Assembly (NCBI GenBank): GCA_917880885.1
Contig: OU862919.1
Span: 47,095,058-47,159,057, forward strand
From: Limnephilus marmoratus
Taxonomy: Eukaryota > Arthropoda > Insecta > Trichoptera > Limnephilidae
Direction: 5' to 3'
DNA length: 64,000 nt
Below are positions 32,823 to 43,616 of the stretch, in pieces. Below the pieces are notes generated by a model. It did no database searches. It had not been told where the DNA came from and saw nothing but the letters and a program-made list of their open reading frames with translations. The position numbers were made by a program, and so were the translations under genes. Every line of letters begins with the position of its first letter. The stretch's first letter is position 1.

Positions 32823-33262
32823 TTGGAAATTTTCAAACAAGCTTCCATTATAAAAATGTGTAAAGAAAAAAATAACACAGAATATCAAGAATTTTACAAA
32901 CTAATGAGAAACGGAAACCAATTTATAACACCTAATTTTAAAACAACTCAAATGCAAAATCATTATATTTTCCAAGCCATAAAAAACTATAATAACCTCC
33001 CTTCTGAATTGCGCTGCATCATCAACCAATCAGAACAAATAAATAAAATAAAACAATTTTTCAAAAAAAACTTACAATAAAAAGTAAATATTTTATACAA
33101 AACAGATTATAACTTACAACTCAAGTGAGAATCGTGGCTCCCTTATCAGGCACAAGAGCCCCTCTTTTCTGATAAGGTATACATGACCAGAAACGACCTC
33201 TAATTTAATATTTTGTAAAATATATGTGTTTATTATGTAACTCATATTTTTTTTATATTACA

Positions 33263-33296
<34 letters not shown>
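32823..33296 (+). pseudogene. LINE 3' end with 32-A tail
   Basis: An 85-codon frame (QFITPNFKTTQMQ, NYNNLPSELR, QFFKKNLQ) looks like the extreme C terminus of a LINE RT. After the stop near 33,080 the 3' UTR ends CAATAAA running into an uninterrupted A run (33,265-33,296). The long pure A tail suggests a relatively recent retroposition inside the foldback element. Confidence 0.65.
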
Positions 33297-33299
<3 letters not shown>

Positions 33300-33420
33300 G
33301 TCAACCTAACCTAACCTAACCTAACTTAACATATTTAACCAATTTTTAAATATTTTTTATCATCACTCTTAATGACCTTTCTGAGTTGTTTATGAGTTGT
33401 CTGGTCACCGTTCCTTAGAT
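33297..33420 (-). repeat. Half copy of the CCAACTCAGAA MITE
   Basis: It has the CCTAACCTAACC core, TATTTTTTATCATCACTCTT, AATGACCTTTCTGAGTTG and a GGTCACC end, as in full copies at 42,229-42,414, 48,795-48,978 and 56,005-56,157. The other half is replaced by the LINE tail. Confidence 0.65.
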
Positions 33421-33956
33421 ATACCTTTTTTGCAGTATCAGACAATCGGAAATCGAAGAGATAACCTATAAATTTTACATTGTCACTACGAAACTTGACA
33501 GTTGCTAAACACATTTAACTCAGTTAAACAGACCTTTTGGGTATTTAATTTTGACAACTCTAATATCTACAAAAAAATGTTTTTCAATGAATTAGCGATT
33601 CAATGAATTGATCATTCGATGAATTGATTTTCGATGAATTGATTTTCTATGAACTCGCTTTCGATGAATTTGCTTTCGATGAATTGATTTTCGGTGGACT
33701 CGTCGGTTACCAGCCAAGACATTCAGTCAAATGTTAGAGGCATAGAGATGAAAAAAAATTTAATTTAAAAAAAGGTGGCGTAAACACGAACTTATGTTAT
33801 ATATTTATATTTAATCTCACAACCACACCTACCATCGTTATGTGGTACACAACTAGGGCTGCCACCTCTCCGGGTTTGACCCGGAGTTTCCGGGTTTGCA
33901 TGGTGCATGTCCGGGCTCCGGGTTTAACATCGATATCTCCGGGTCAAACCGGGCGG

Positions 33957-34147
33957 TGGCAGCGAAGCGACAAACGACATCTGTATTCAACATCTTTTCC
34001 AAATTCGATCTAACAAGTGCAGTAAGTTACGGAGATATTGTGGAAGCTGTCGAATCACTTGGTTTTAAAAATGTCAACGAAGATAAACTTTATGACGAGA
34101 CCCGAAAATTAAACCAAGTATTTCCTCAGTTCGTACAATCTACATAG
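33957..34147 (+). pseudogene. hAT transposase fragment (middle)
   Basis: The frame carries AAKRQTTSVFNIFSKFD, VSYGDIVEAVESLGFKN and a TRKLNQVFPQF end. It is inside an assured hAT element and probably derives from its transposase. No catalytic residue can be assigned; by itself the homology is weak. Confidence 0.45.
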
Positions 34148-34240
34148 TGATTCAAAATTACCTGTTGATTTACGATAGGTTCAGTTATTCAAAGTCACCT
34201 CAACCTTCACCGAACTACCAAAAATAATTGGAATTTTTTT

Positions 34241-34487
34241 TTCAATCTCTATAAGCAATGCTTTTGTTGAACGCGTCTTTTCTTTAATGGGAAATTTGTG
34301 GACAGACGACCGAAACTGCTTGTCAGTGGACATAATGAAGGCAGAGTTAATTGTGAAGATTAATTACAAAATGAATGTGCAAGAATTTTTGAAGTTTTTG
34401 AAGAAACCTGAGCAAGAAAAAATGCTTAAACAATCCCTTCAAAATGAAAAATATAGTTTTAAGTGTCAAGCTGGTCCGTCAGACTAG
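34241..34487 (+). pseudogene. hAT transposase C-terminal dimerisation domain
   Basis: Shows the hallmark hAT dimerisation pattern: NAFVERVFSLM, a W followed by DDRNCLS, then AELIVKINY and a KYSFK end before the stop at 34,487. The preceding DDE core is missing, so it is not a working transposase. Confidence 0.82.
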
Positions 34488-34636
34488 CACTAGCTAGGTC
34501 ATTTATATTTAAAAAAAAAAAACATTCCAAATGTTAATTTACCATGACATTTTGCATTAATTAAATAATTCATACTAAAAAAAGTTTTTTCTTCTAACAC
34601 AGCAAACTTATTTTGTGGCACCATTTTAATCAAATT

Positions 34637-34829
34637 AAAATACTTAGTTTTTACCACTTTTATTGTTTATAATAACATTGTCTATATCTATTATTTTTCC
34701 ATTGATACCATTGTCTATGTCTATTTTCAAAATTAGTATGTATTAATAAAACCCTGAAGAAGTGAGCGTTGCTCACGAAACTTGTCGGTTTTTATAAACA
34801 ATAAAAGTGGTAGGTAACTAAGTATTTTA
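34637..34829 (+). repeat. Penelope-like terminal repeat nested in hAT
   Basis: Outer arms (34,637-34,671 and 34,793-34,829) are inverted copies built on TACCACTTTTATTGTTTATA and AAATACTTAG. Just inside the right arm is a hammerhead-like motif. The architecture matches the better-preserved palindrome at 43,934-44,477, which encodes a GIY-YIG tail. No protein remains here. Confidence 0.6.
34744..34799 (+). ncRNA. Hammerhead-ribozyme-like motif
   Basis: CTGAAGA (34,754-34,760) is followed by stem II GTGAGC/GCTCAC (loop GTT), then GAAA, a minimal stem III (ACTTGT) and the cleavage triplet GTC (34,784-34,786). Stem I pairs AAAACC with GGTTTT directly outside. This is the order of a type I hammerhead with very short stem III, as described for Penelope-like elements. 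One extra A lies between the core and stem II, so activity is not assured. Confidence 0.55.
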
Positions 34830-34989
34830 TTTAATTAATTTTAAAATAAGTTTTATTTTAATAAAAAAACTATATTTCTAAAATCTCCGGGTCTACTGTT
34901 TTTGAAAGGTGGCAGCCCTATACACAACAGAGCTCCCGTATTTCGTCAACTTATACTTAAGCATTGTAAATTTCTGTCAAACATCGAGC

Positions 34990-35372
34990 AAGCGGGGCAG
35001 GCAAGCATTAGCAGTGGTGCCCGGGTTCATGGGGTGAGATTTTTCTCGGTCTTGGCGGCCAATGCGTTTGCCCACTGACCGCATGGCGGGTCTGATCGAG
35101 AGAGATTGGTTGAGGGAGACCTAACCCCGACCTCTCCAGCCGGTATCTCTGGACCCACGTCTTGCACCGAAGTTGGAGAGATGGATTCATACATGCGTCA
35201 CTCCTAGACACATTGACCCTCCGATTCCTACCCATCCCTCATACCTTTTTCCTTCCCAGAACTTCTTCTCTTTCTTTTCCCTAAAAATACCCTGAACACA
35301 GCATCCCCAAAGATGACATAGGCCCTGAGGGAAATTATTTTCCTCAGGGCCTTCTGAGTGGAGCTAATGTAA
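34990..35372 (+). mobile_element. GTGTGGAGC-family MITE, forward copy
   Basis: From GGTGCCCGGGTTCATGGGGT through GGTCTTGGCGG, GAGAGAGATTGG and the GCATCCCCAAAGATGACATA hairpin to GAGTGGAGCTAATGTAAAA. The first ~90 bp of the family are absent. Confidence 0.75.
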
Positions 35373-35560
35373 AAAAAGCATTACGGTTTTTGATTATTTT
35401 CCGTTGGCTCGATATCGAACAAAAAAGCATCGAGCGATATGGCACACACGTTGAGACATGTTCGAATCTGGGGTCTGGATAAATCTTTATCCATTTTATT
35501 TAATATGCGACATCTATTGACTGTTCTGCAAGTCTAGGATGAATATTTTATTTTTATTTT

Positions 35561-35821
35561 AACTTTATGAGAAAAACCTCAAATTGTAATATTTAATTAA
35601 ATGAAGACAATATAAGCAAAACTCAATCGAAAATCTGGAAACAGGAAAATCAGAAAAAGATACACCTCTGGGACTCAAACTCTCTTCTTGTGTCCCAATA
35701 TATCTTTGAGAGGTGTCAATATCTTTGTCTGATTTTTCTGTTTCCAGATTTTCGAATAAGTTTCGCTTATATTGTCTTCATTTAATTAAATATTACATTT
35801 TGAGGTTTTCCTCATAAAGTT
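35561..35821. repeat. Foldback repeat with ~110-bp arms
   Basis: AACTTTATGAG, CCTCAAA, TAATATTTAATTAAATGAAG, ACAATATAAGC, GAAAATCTGGAAACAG and CAGA are mirrored around a ~40-bp centre (35,670-35,707). A fragment of the same arm appears near 62,200-62,250. No ORF. Confidence 0.75.
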
Positions 35822-37885
35822 CAAATATTTTTTTTTTAAAGTGGTTTACACACGGTGGTAAGTTTCGATTCAAATTGTATACTTTGAATAAATTTCCACA
35901 TAAGTGGCCGAATATTGAATAGCCGTCAATGGAATGAAAACTTTGTAGTACTTTTTTAGATTTGAACTCCAGTTCCAGAGTACCAACTGCCTTTACGAAT
36001 AAGCTGAGTATCTACCAATCATCTCTTATTCAATCAGATCCTAAATGTTTTTACGAACCTCAAACCTCAAAGCATAAATCATAAATCGACGCAGATTCCC
36101 GACTTCCGGATCTTTTACCCAAATGGCAACGATCGCACCGGTTCGGGTTCGGGTTCGGTCACCGACCGCGACCCTCCATTGTGCAAGTGCGCTGATTCGT
36201 GAAGCCGAATTATTTCGGGTACACCAATAAATTATAAGTGTAGGTATCTGCAATAATAAAAATACGACACGGAACTGGCGGATTTATGCTTCTAAAGAAT
36301 TCTAAATATTCGCATTTGCAGATACGATTGAAAGAAATTGCACGGAAAGTGTGGTGAAAAATAAATTGCACGGAAAGTGTGATGAAAATGATACGGGGGA
36401 ACATACACGGTTCATAATGGAGTTCTGACAACAACCCTGGCGTACAGACAGTGAGGCTTATAACAGAGGAGGAACGAAAGTATGCAGTAAAAACGAGATT
36501 TCCAAATATGTTTTTTTTTTCAAATTTTAGTAACGTCGCTTCGTAGGGAAAAAGGGCTTGCACCTTTTTTGTAGAAAATTTAACGATCTACAAACTCTTC
36601 TCATATTTTTTTTCTGTAGCCCTCGCCGTTTGAGAGATATACACAAAAAACAAAAAATTTGTGACCTTTGACCTCGGATAAAAAACAATGCTAATACTAG
36701 ATCGATGGGGACTTTTAACATAGCATTTGTAATGACGTATTCAAGACCTGTAAAATAATTCAGCTTGTCCGGAATTAATGCTAACTCAGCACATTTTTTC
36801 GTTTATTTTGACTGGACTATCCCTCCTTTCCATAAAAAGACCCTTCACATAATATGTAGCATCCCCAAAGATGACATTTTGATTTTTTTTCCTCGGGACT
36901 CCTGTGTGGAGATAATGAAAAAGGCTAATAACCGTTTTTCACAATCCTACTCACAATCAACTACTGAGCCGAAATTTTGGCTTAACACTTCTCAAATTGA
37001 CGAATACGCTCTTCCCAACGCAACTCTCCGACCAACAGGCTAATCGAGCGTTACTAAACAAGCACTTAGCTGATCGGAGACTCAGATTGATCAACCGAAA
37101 AGTTGGGAACAACGGCCGTTAGAGCAATCTCCGTCCACACAGAGAAAAGGTTTTCAGGAAAATATTAGGCTGCGTACACATGCATGAACAAAATGCGAAC
37201 CGAACTACGAATTATGTGAAAGGAATGAAGCAACAGTAAACGGTGCGAAATGCCACTTGCAGTTACTTCGTTTCTTTCCCACTATTCGTGGTTCGGTTCG
37301 CGTTTTGTTACATGGACTTGGACACGCAAGTGGATGAAAGAAGAAGTCAGGGACGCCCCAGGAAGACATGATTCGAACAAGTGGATTTGCTGGCTAAAAC
37401 TGAAAGTATTCAATAATCAATAGTCTTATGTAATCAATCATACGATTGATGATTGAATCAAAATCATCCAAGAAACATTGTATCCCATCACATCATACCC
37501 TCGTAATAGCACGGATCCAACGTGTTATGATATTCCGTGACGGGGCTATCTGTAAATCCAATGCTCGTGAATAATTTAGTGGGCATAAGCGGCCCCAAAC
37601 CCACGGCAGCGAATAGGGCCACTAAGTACCCCAACCAAACTAACTACACGGAGATAGCTCGGGTCAATATGCCCAACTTGTTATTACATCGTATCCCGAA
37701 TAAACCTGACTCCTGACTGTTGAGTAGCATCTACACCGAAGGATATTTTATTGGTAGGGAACGAGTTTGCCCAACACATTGCTAAAATAATGAGTGTTTT
37801 AAACGTTGATTTTTTCATGATCCGGGATGGAAAAGGACGTGTTCTTTTTTGGTACCGATTTTCGTACAGATTTAAGGCGCCGTAT
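35822..37885. other. Mostly unassigned DNA
   Basis: The only recognisable piece is at 36,835-36,925 (GCATCCCCAAAGATGACATT, GTGTGGAGATAATG), the end of a GTGTGGAGC-family MITE. The remaining sequence shows no gene or shared repeat. Confidence 0.35.
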
Positions 37886-38772
37886 CCCTGCTCAAAAAGA
37901 AGAAGATGGAGAGATATGTAATTACGAATGTTGGAGAGAGCGCGCTAATATTAAAACGATAAAATTAAAGCGAAATTGTGAAAATGTTTAATAAACCACG
38001 ACTTGTTTAAAATAGAGCAAAAATCTCGTGAGGGTTTTCTAAAACAGCATTTAAAGAAACACTGCGAATTTTTTTCATACATATAACTATTTGTAAAATA
38101 ACTGAAACAAACGCTTTTATAATAATTTTCGGAGCATACTTTGCGATTTTTTTTCTATCGAGGGAATTTCATATAATTTGCGTTTCGGCGTGGGGAATGT
38201 ATAGATATTATCTTCAAAAATAACACAATTTTTTTAAGATTTTTCCCGGATTCACGCTTATGTTTAAGGGAGATATGTAAGAAATCGGTAGAAATTCGGG
38301 TAGCGGCGGCTTAAGGCCCGGCTTCCCGCCTTTCTACCGATTTATTACATATTTTCCTTAAACACCAAGGTTTAAAGCTCTTAAAAATAAAATAAAAAAT
38401 TTATGGTATTCTTGAAGATAATATTTTTCCCCACACCGAAACGGCAATTATATCATATCATAGTTTTTCCACACAAACGAAGTAATTAAGTATATGAAAA
38501 TCCCTTGATAGAAAAAAAACGCAAAGTATGCTTCGAAAATTATTATAAACGTTTTTTACAGTTATTTTACAAGTTACATGTAAGAAAAAATTCAGTGTTT
38601 CTTTAAATGCTAATTTAGGCATTACCCAAGAGATTTTTGCTATATTTTAAACGAGTCGTGTTTTATCAAACATTTTCACAATTTTCGCTTAAATATTATC
38701 GTTTTTAATATTAGCGCGCTCCGTCTAACGTGTGTATTTACGTATCTCTCCTTCTTCTTCTTTTTGAGCGGG
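37886..38772. mobile_element. Long inverted repeat element (~430-bp arms)
   Basis: The left end CCCTGCTCAAAAAGAAGAAG mirrors the right end. Further mirrored blocks include GGAGAGATAYGTAA, GCGCGCTAATATT, CACGACTTGTTTAAAATA, TTTAAAGAAACACTG and ATAATATTCTTCAA-type sequence, meeting near 38,330. Arms are diverged and carry indels. Half copies lie at 18,608-18,892 and 21,143-21,540. No coding capacity: a foldback MITE family. Confidence 0.75.
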
Positions 38773-38804
38773 TAGGACGTAATTTGACATCTGTCGTATT
38801 TTTT

Positions 38805-39090
38805 TACATTATCCCCACATATGAGGAAAATAATTCCCCCGACGGCCTATGTCATATTTGGGGATGATGTTCGGAAGGCCTTTTTAGGAAAGGAATTTCT
38901 GGGAAAGAAAGGGGTACAAAGGGTGGGTAGGAATCTGGGAGTCAGTGTGTCCAAGAGAGTTGGACGTATGAATCTATTTCTCCCACTGCGGTTTCGAGAA
39001 AGTCTTGCTGGAGAGGTCAGAAGGTGTCCGTCAACCAGTCTCTCCAGATCCGACCTTCCACGTAGTTGGTGGGCAGACTGCCCGTTTCCT
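38805..39090 (-). mobile_element. GTGTGGAGC-family MITE, reverse copy
   Basis: It begins with the TIR TTTTTTACATTATCCCCACA and a decayed hairpin (GAGGAAAATAATTCC), then runs in reverse to TTGGTGGGCAGACTG. This left end shows that the TIR is present on the hairpin side. Confidence 0.72.
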
Positions 39091-39159
39091 GTTTATGACA
39101 TCGAAAATAAGCATGCATGGATATTGGATTTTAAAACACGATAGACCGAAAGCAAAAAT

Positions 39160-39300
39160 ATTAATTAATGCGTCGTCTGTATAATACCATTGAACGTGAC
39201 CATGTAGATATCTACGCAAACAGTCTCACATACTTCAAAAAACAAATTAAAAATCTTCTCCCATGATATGTCATGAAGAACAATTATATAATTATGTAAT
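39160..39300 (+). pseudogene. LINE C-terminal tail remnant
   Basis: A short frame reads RDHVDIYANSLTYFKKQIKNLLP then stops near 39,265. This resembles the last ~25 residues of LINE RT proteins (compare the IDIFNVT end at 10,440). Too short for classification. Confidence 0.45.
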
Positions 39301-39595
39301 TGCTTTATTATGATGTCTTTTTTTTTTTTAATTATTTATTGAATCATTTATTATAATTACAATTTTACAACAAATATATATTTTTTTTACAGGTATTTTT
39401 TTTTTACTACCCTTCCATTTAAAGCATTTGCTTGTGTATGGAAGGGGAGTGTACATAAATGCTATTAGTTATTAGTTAGTACTTAAATAATTAATTGTAC
39501 ATAAATATATGTGAGCTGCAGTATGTATTTGATAATGGTGTGAATTTTTAAAAAAAAAGAAAGAATGTAATGGAAAACTAAGGATATTTGTAAGA

Positions 39596-41395
39596 TTAAT
39601 TGACAGTAGTTTTTTTCTTAAGAATATTTTTAAAATGTCTCTTGACAGAGAGCAGTATTCGGGTTTTATCATTAATGCTTCTGATTTCTTCTGGTAGACG
39701 ATTGAAAAAAGTTCTTCCCTGGTAAGTATAATGATGCTGTGCAAAAGACGTATTTAGTTTTGGGCATAGAAAAACATGTTTAAGTCGAGTTCTGTTTTCA
39801 TTTAAAAATGGATATTTATCTTTTTCCTTTATAATTTGAATCAATGAATTTTTAATATTGCTAACAACCTGGCAGCGGCTACATGGTGTCAGAGTTGCGC
39901 TCGGGGACTACGCCCCGTATAGGAACCAGAACCTCGCTGGGCCCGGGTGCCACCAGGAGGGCGGCACCACAGGGCGGGCTCCGACCTACCTTGCAGGCGG
40001 CTAGCTCGAACCAACGGCAAGCAGGGGAGACCCTCGTCATCAGGGTGGTGTGGTCGCCGGTAGGCTGTTTGGAATGTGTTACATGGGGGGAAATACTGGC
40101 CGTGATCACCCTCGAACAATCTCCTCAATAAAAGAACGGTATTTAGGTAAAACAAACAAAATGTATTTTGAGAAAACACAGAAATACAAGGTTAAAAGGC
40201 AGTTCCTGGCTAGAATGTCCCTACACGGTAAGTCTCTCAACCTGTCCTCTCTGGGGTCGTCATTGCTCAGGTAAAATCGCGAGGGCAAATAGAACACATT
40301 AATTTAAGGGGGCTTACTGCGATGGAGGCGGCAGGTCCAATCCTCGTCCGCAGCAGAGGGGATCTCGTTCCAACAGGAGTCTCCAGGTGAAACGTCCCAC
40401 ACACGTAAACATTGTCACTGTACTTTAAATTACGCCTCGGCCTTGTCTGCCGTAGCATCTAGAACACGCATTTGCGTATTAAATTCCCGACGCCATATTG
40501 CGTCGCGGATGACTCGGGCCACAAAGGTGCCCTGCGGAGAGAATTTCTCCTTAACAAAACAATCGACTGTTCGCGGAGCGCTCTCCTAGGAAGTGTGGAG
40601 AGTCGGCGGCTTCGCCGACCGTTGCTCGCATTTGGCTCCACTAGCGCGCGCGGCGCGCTTGCGGCGAAAGAGCGAAACTGTAGTCTGTGCAGTGGCGTGG
40701 GTGAATAATTAGTAGGGGCTTATTTGTGCATCGTAACAATATATAAATCTTTAAATGTGGGTACTTGAAATTCTTCAAACAGGCGTTCTGTTGGGTAGTC
40801 TAAGGATTTTTTTAATATAATTTTAATAATTGTCCTTTGTACAATTTCTATTGGAAGAAGGTTACATTTATACGCGGATCCCCAACTAATAATAGCGTAT
40901 TGTAGAGTGGATTGAACTAAGGCATAGTAGATTAAATATAGATTTTTTATCGACAGAAAATTTCTAATTCTTAAAAATATATATATTAATTTTCTGATTT
41001 TGTTTACTACTTGACATATTTGTTCCTTCCATTTCAGATTTTTGTCGATAATTACTCCGAGATATTTAATTTTATTTGATGTTTTTAATATTGTACAGTT
41101 TGATTTGCAATAATTTTGGCTATGAATTTTAGTATTATCGTGTAAGACAATGTTAAAATTTTTGGGAGCATCGTTTGGATGGATTGCAAATGGAATTACA
41201 AATGTCTTTTCACTATTTAGTGAAAGTAAATTAGTGTCGAAAAAATTCTTAAGCGTGTTGAAGTCTTTTCACTTATTATTAATACTGTATCGTCGGCGTA
41301 TGATGTAATTTGACCATTTAAATGTTGAAAAAAAATATCATTTACATATATGGTAAAAAAAATTGGTCCAAGCACTGTACCTTTCTTTTTTTTGT
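39596..41395 (-). pseudogene. 5'-truncated LINE split by an LTR-like insertion
   Basis: From the minus strand: GTVLGPIFFTIYVNDI, SYADDTVLI (about 41,280-41,305), KYLGVIIDKNLKW, LQYAIISWG, IEIVQRTIIKIILKKS and ERLFEEFQVPTFKDLY lead up to 40,743. After the insertion come IKNSLIQIIKEKDKYPF, YQGRTFFNRLPEEI and a KKKTTVN end, with the stop at 39,596. The RT is truncated in motif B. Removing the 880-bp insert leaves one base of frame disagreement, so the copy is dead. Confidence 0.78.
39859..40738. mobile_element. LTR-like element (possible solo LTR), copy 1
   Basis: It has TG...CA ends (TGCTAACA, TCGTAACA) and is flanked by ATAT on both sides (39,855-39,858 and 40,739-40,742) inside a LINE frame. 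It is GC-richer than its surroundings. It shares its terminal ~60 bp (GCGAAACTGTAGTCTGTGCA, CATCGTAACA) and an internal CATCAGGGTGGT block with 49,632-50,314. GGTGTCAGAGTTGCGC near 39,885 could instead be a primer-binding region, in which case this is an internally deleted element. No gag/pol. Confidence 0.55.
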
Positions 41396-42083
41396 TTCTC
41401 TGCAGGTTATGATTTTTGTTTGACACTACCACGTTTTATATTTTATTTTGATTATTTATCATTATTTCTGTTATTACACTACAAGCATCTCTGCTTAGTA
41501 ACAACTAAACATTGATGACGTATGCTGTGAACATTTCTAATTGGAGTGTTAATATCTATGTACATTGTACATCCCAACGGCAATTTAATTACTATAATAA
41601 TTGTTAACACTTTGTAAATGTTTCAAACAATAAATAAATAAATATATTGGGAAGTGGAGCAAATTGCGGCGAGCGCTGTAGCTGCTGTGTTGCAACTTTA
41701 AACGAACGAAGCGGTTATATCTGAAAGTTTACATAAAGTTAGATTGTGTATTGGCAATTGTTCTAGTACTCAACTGGCAACTAATAATGGTTGATCGGTA
41801 CGGGAAGTCGACCAAACTGATCAGAAACGATCTCATGAAAATAGGCAACCCGTCAAAGTTGTCGATTGATATAATATTAATAATACTAGCAGTTAAAAAC
41901 CCGCACCGCAAGTTTTGTGCTGCTAGGCACTGCGGGCGGCTTTTGCTTCGGCTTTAGTGTTGGTGACCATTTTATAAATCCGATAGGAACTTGTTCCAAA
42001 AATAGCCGGTCCCTCGGATCCCCTGATGGACAGCTAGTCACCGGGACAAAGTAACCGCGTCAGGCAATGACGTCATATATAAT
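41396..42083. other. Non-coding stretch including a repeat shared with 21,604-21,774
   Basis: Positions 41,889-42,067 repeat the blocks listed for 21,604-21,774, with a GC-rich substitution in the middle. The rest is AT-rich, with AATAAATAAATA near 41,630 suggesting an old LINE tail. Confidence 0.4.
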
Positions 42084-42228
42084 ACTAGCTGAAGTCCCCG
42101 GCGATGCCCGGGCTTTACACAGAGTTTTCGAAATCAAATTTAGACAGTGACCTTCCTCTTGTTTTGAAGATTACATGTGCTAAATTTCATCAACCTCAGC
42201 ATAAAACTATAGATTTGCATACAAATCA
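42084..42228 (-). repeat. Possible Helitron-like end (minus orientation)
   Basis: ACTAGCTGAAGTCCCCGGCG starts the segment. On the minus strand this ends in CTAG|T with a GC-rich subterminal part, as in the other Helitron-like copies. The body is unrelated to those copies. Confidence 0.3.
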
Positions 42229-42414
42229 AATCCGGTTCCATGCCAACTCAGAATCAAGTCAACTCATCAACTCTCTGAAAAGTCATTGTAATGAAAAAAA
42301 TAATTTTAAAATATGCGTTAACCCTAACCTAACATAACCTATTTAACCAATTATTTGTATTTTTTTATCATCACTCTTAATGACCTTTCTGAGGTGCTTC
42401 TAAGTTGGCGTCAC
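42229..42414. mobile_element. CCAACTCAGAA MITE, full copy
   Basis: Ends GGTTCCATGCCAACTCAGAA and CTAAGTTGGCGTCACC are inverted. The interior has AACCCTAACCTAACATAACC and TATCATCACTCTTAATGACC. The family is represented four times here. Transposase unknown. Confidence 0.65.
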
Positions 42415-42545
42415 CACACTTAAATACTTGTACTTATCTTTAATATTTCAAATTGTAAAAGGTGGTTGGCTAAAGAGTGTTCAGCCGATAAAGGCGACTA
42501 TTTAATACTTTTTTACATAGAGAATGTTGGGGTCTTATTTCAAAC

Positions 42546-42665
42546 ATCATCATCATCATCATCTACGTTTTAATCGGCTCCGGGTGTTAGCCATTCGCTT
42601 CCAGTAGGTTCTCGGGCCTCTCCTTCCTGCTCCAATTCTCTTCCATTGCACTCAGTGACCTCTTC
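42546..42665 (-). pseudogene. LINE 3'-terminal fragment with (GAT)n tail
   Basis: The minus strand reads AMEENWSRKERPENLLEANG then a stop, ending in GATGATGATGATGATG. This is the usual end of RTE-like insect LINEs truncated to ~120 bp. Confidence 0.5.
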
Positions 42666-43616
42666 CCCGGTCTGCCGCAGTCACCTTGCATTTTTCTACA
42701 TGGCCAGCCCATCACAGAGACTTTGGAATCTACAGAAACTTAACGATGATGGTTACGTGCATTCGTTGATTATTACATTCTTGGGTTCATTTTTATATTA
42801 TTTATTTGAACGCCATAAAATGGCTTTTACAATCAAATGATATCTACATGAAATTACAATCTCAGTGGTACACAGGAGGGTAATTATAATAATTTAATTT
42901 TGTAGATTAGATTTAGGGTGGGTAAGAAAATTTTAAATTTAATTAAATCTATATAATATATTAGCGAGTAATCGGCATGCGTTGCAAAGCCACTCAAAGT
43001 TCTATGTTTTAATCCTGTTTATTAAACTGCTTTTGGATAATTACACTTTTTAATGTATTTGTTTTTCCATCTGTCTGGTCTGGTCTAGTGCGTACATGAA
43101 TAAATCAGAAGGTTTACTGATTCATGAGCAGGCCATATACAGCTATCCGTGTGAGAAGCATGGAATGCATTTTCCAAAATCACCCCCGGCTATCCCCTAC
43201 CGCTACTCTGTCTCCTTTGTAATTCCTCCCTCTGCCCCTCCTTCGCCCCACACCTTATCGTCCCCCTTCCCCTGCGTATCCTTTCCCATGCGTCCCCATT
43301 CCCGCCCCTGCTTCCCTCTCGCGTCTCCTTCCCCTCCCGTGTCACCCTTCCTGCGTTCCACCTCCCCCCGCGTTCCCCCTCCACCTTCTTACCTTTCCCC
43401 CTCCGTCGTCCGCTTTCCCGCGGATTTCCCTCTTCCTCGACCCCCTCCCGGATTCCCGCAACCTCTCTCCTTCCATCGCTGCCACTAAACTATATAAAAA
43501 CACATTTTACTATTATTCTGGGCCTCGACCTTCAGGTTGCAGTAGTATTTATTATAGTCTCCAATCCCTGCATTATCGACAGCTATGTGCGGTCTATGGG
43601 TAACCTCCCAATATCC
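42666..43616. other. Non-coding stretch with C/T-rich repeat
   Basis: Positions 42,955-43,490 form one repeat: AATCGGCATGCGTTGCAAAG at the left, a strongly C/T-biased middle, and CACTAAACTATATAAAAACA at the right. It resembles pieces at 2,505-2,990 and 16,895-16,980. The open frame through the C/T tract is compositional, not a gene. Confidence 0.45.

Larger units (their letters stand above)
32620..33710. mobile_element. Foldback-type element with minisatellite arms and 10-bp target duplication
   Basis: Flanked by CAGCCAAGAC on both sides (32,610-32,619 and 33,711-33,720). The left arm is a tandem array of AATTCATCGAAAAYC-type 15-mers (about 32,630-32,765). The right arm (33,590-33,705) is the same array inverted. 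The outermost ends share CGACGAGTYCAYCGAAAA. Long TIRs made of tandem subrepeats with 9-10-bp duplications recall Drosophila FB and MULE-type foldback elements. The interior holds a LINE 3' end and half a MITE. Confidence 0.82.
33854..34920 (+). mobile_element. hAT transposon with 8-bp target duplication
   Basis: TIRs TAGGGCTGCCACCT and AGGTGGCAGCCCTA bound a 1,067-bp element flanked by TACACAAC (33,846-33,853 and 34,921-34,928). The interior keeps two transposase pieces (33,957-34,147 and 34,241-34,487) and has a Penelope-like terminal repeat inserted near 34,637. Most of the transposase, including the catalytic core, is deleted, so it is non-autonomous. Confidence 0.92.

Noticed and set aside
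33300..33330. CCTAACCTAACCTAAC run resembling insect telomere (TTAGG)n
   Set aside because: Only four or five units, and it lies in the core of a MITE family whose other copies (42.3, 48.9, 56.1 kb) have diverged versions. It is not a telomere.
43096..43488. 130-codon proline/serine-rich open frame
   Set aside because: It runs through a strongly C/T-biased repeat; the opposite strand is also open. Composition explains it.
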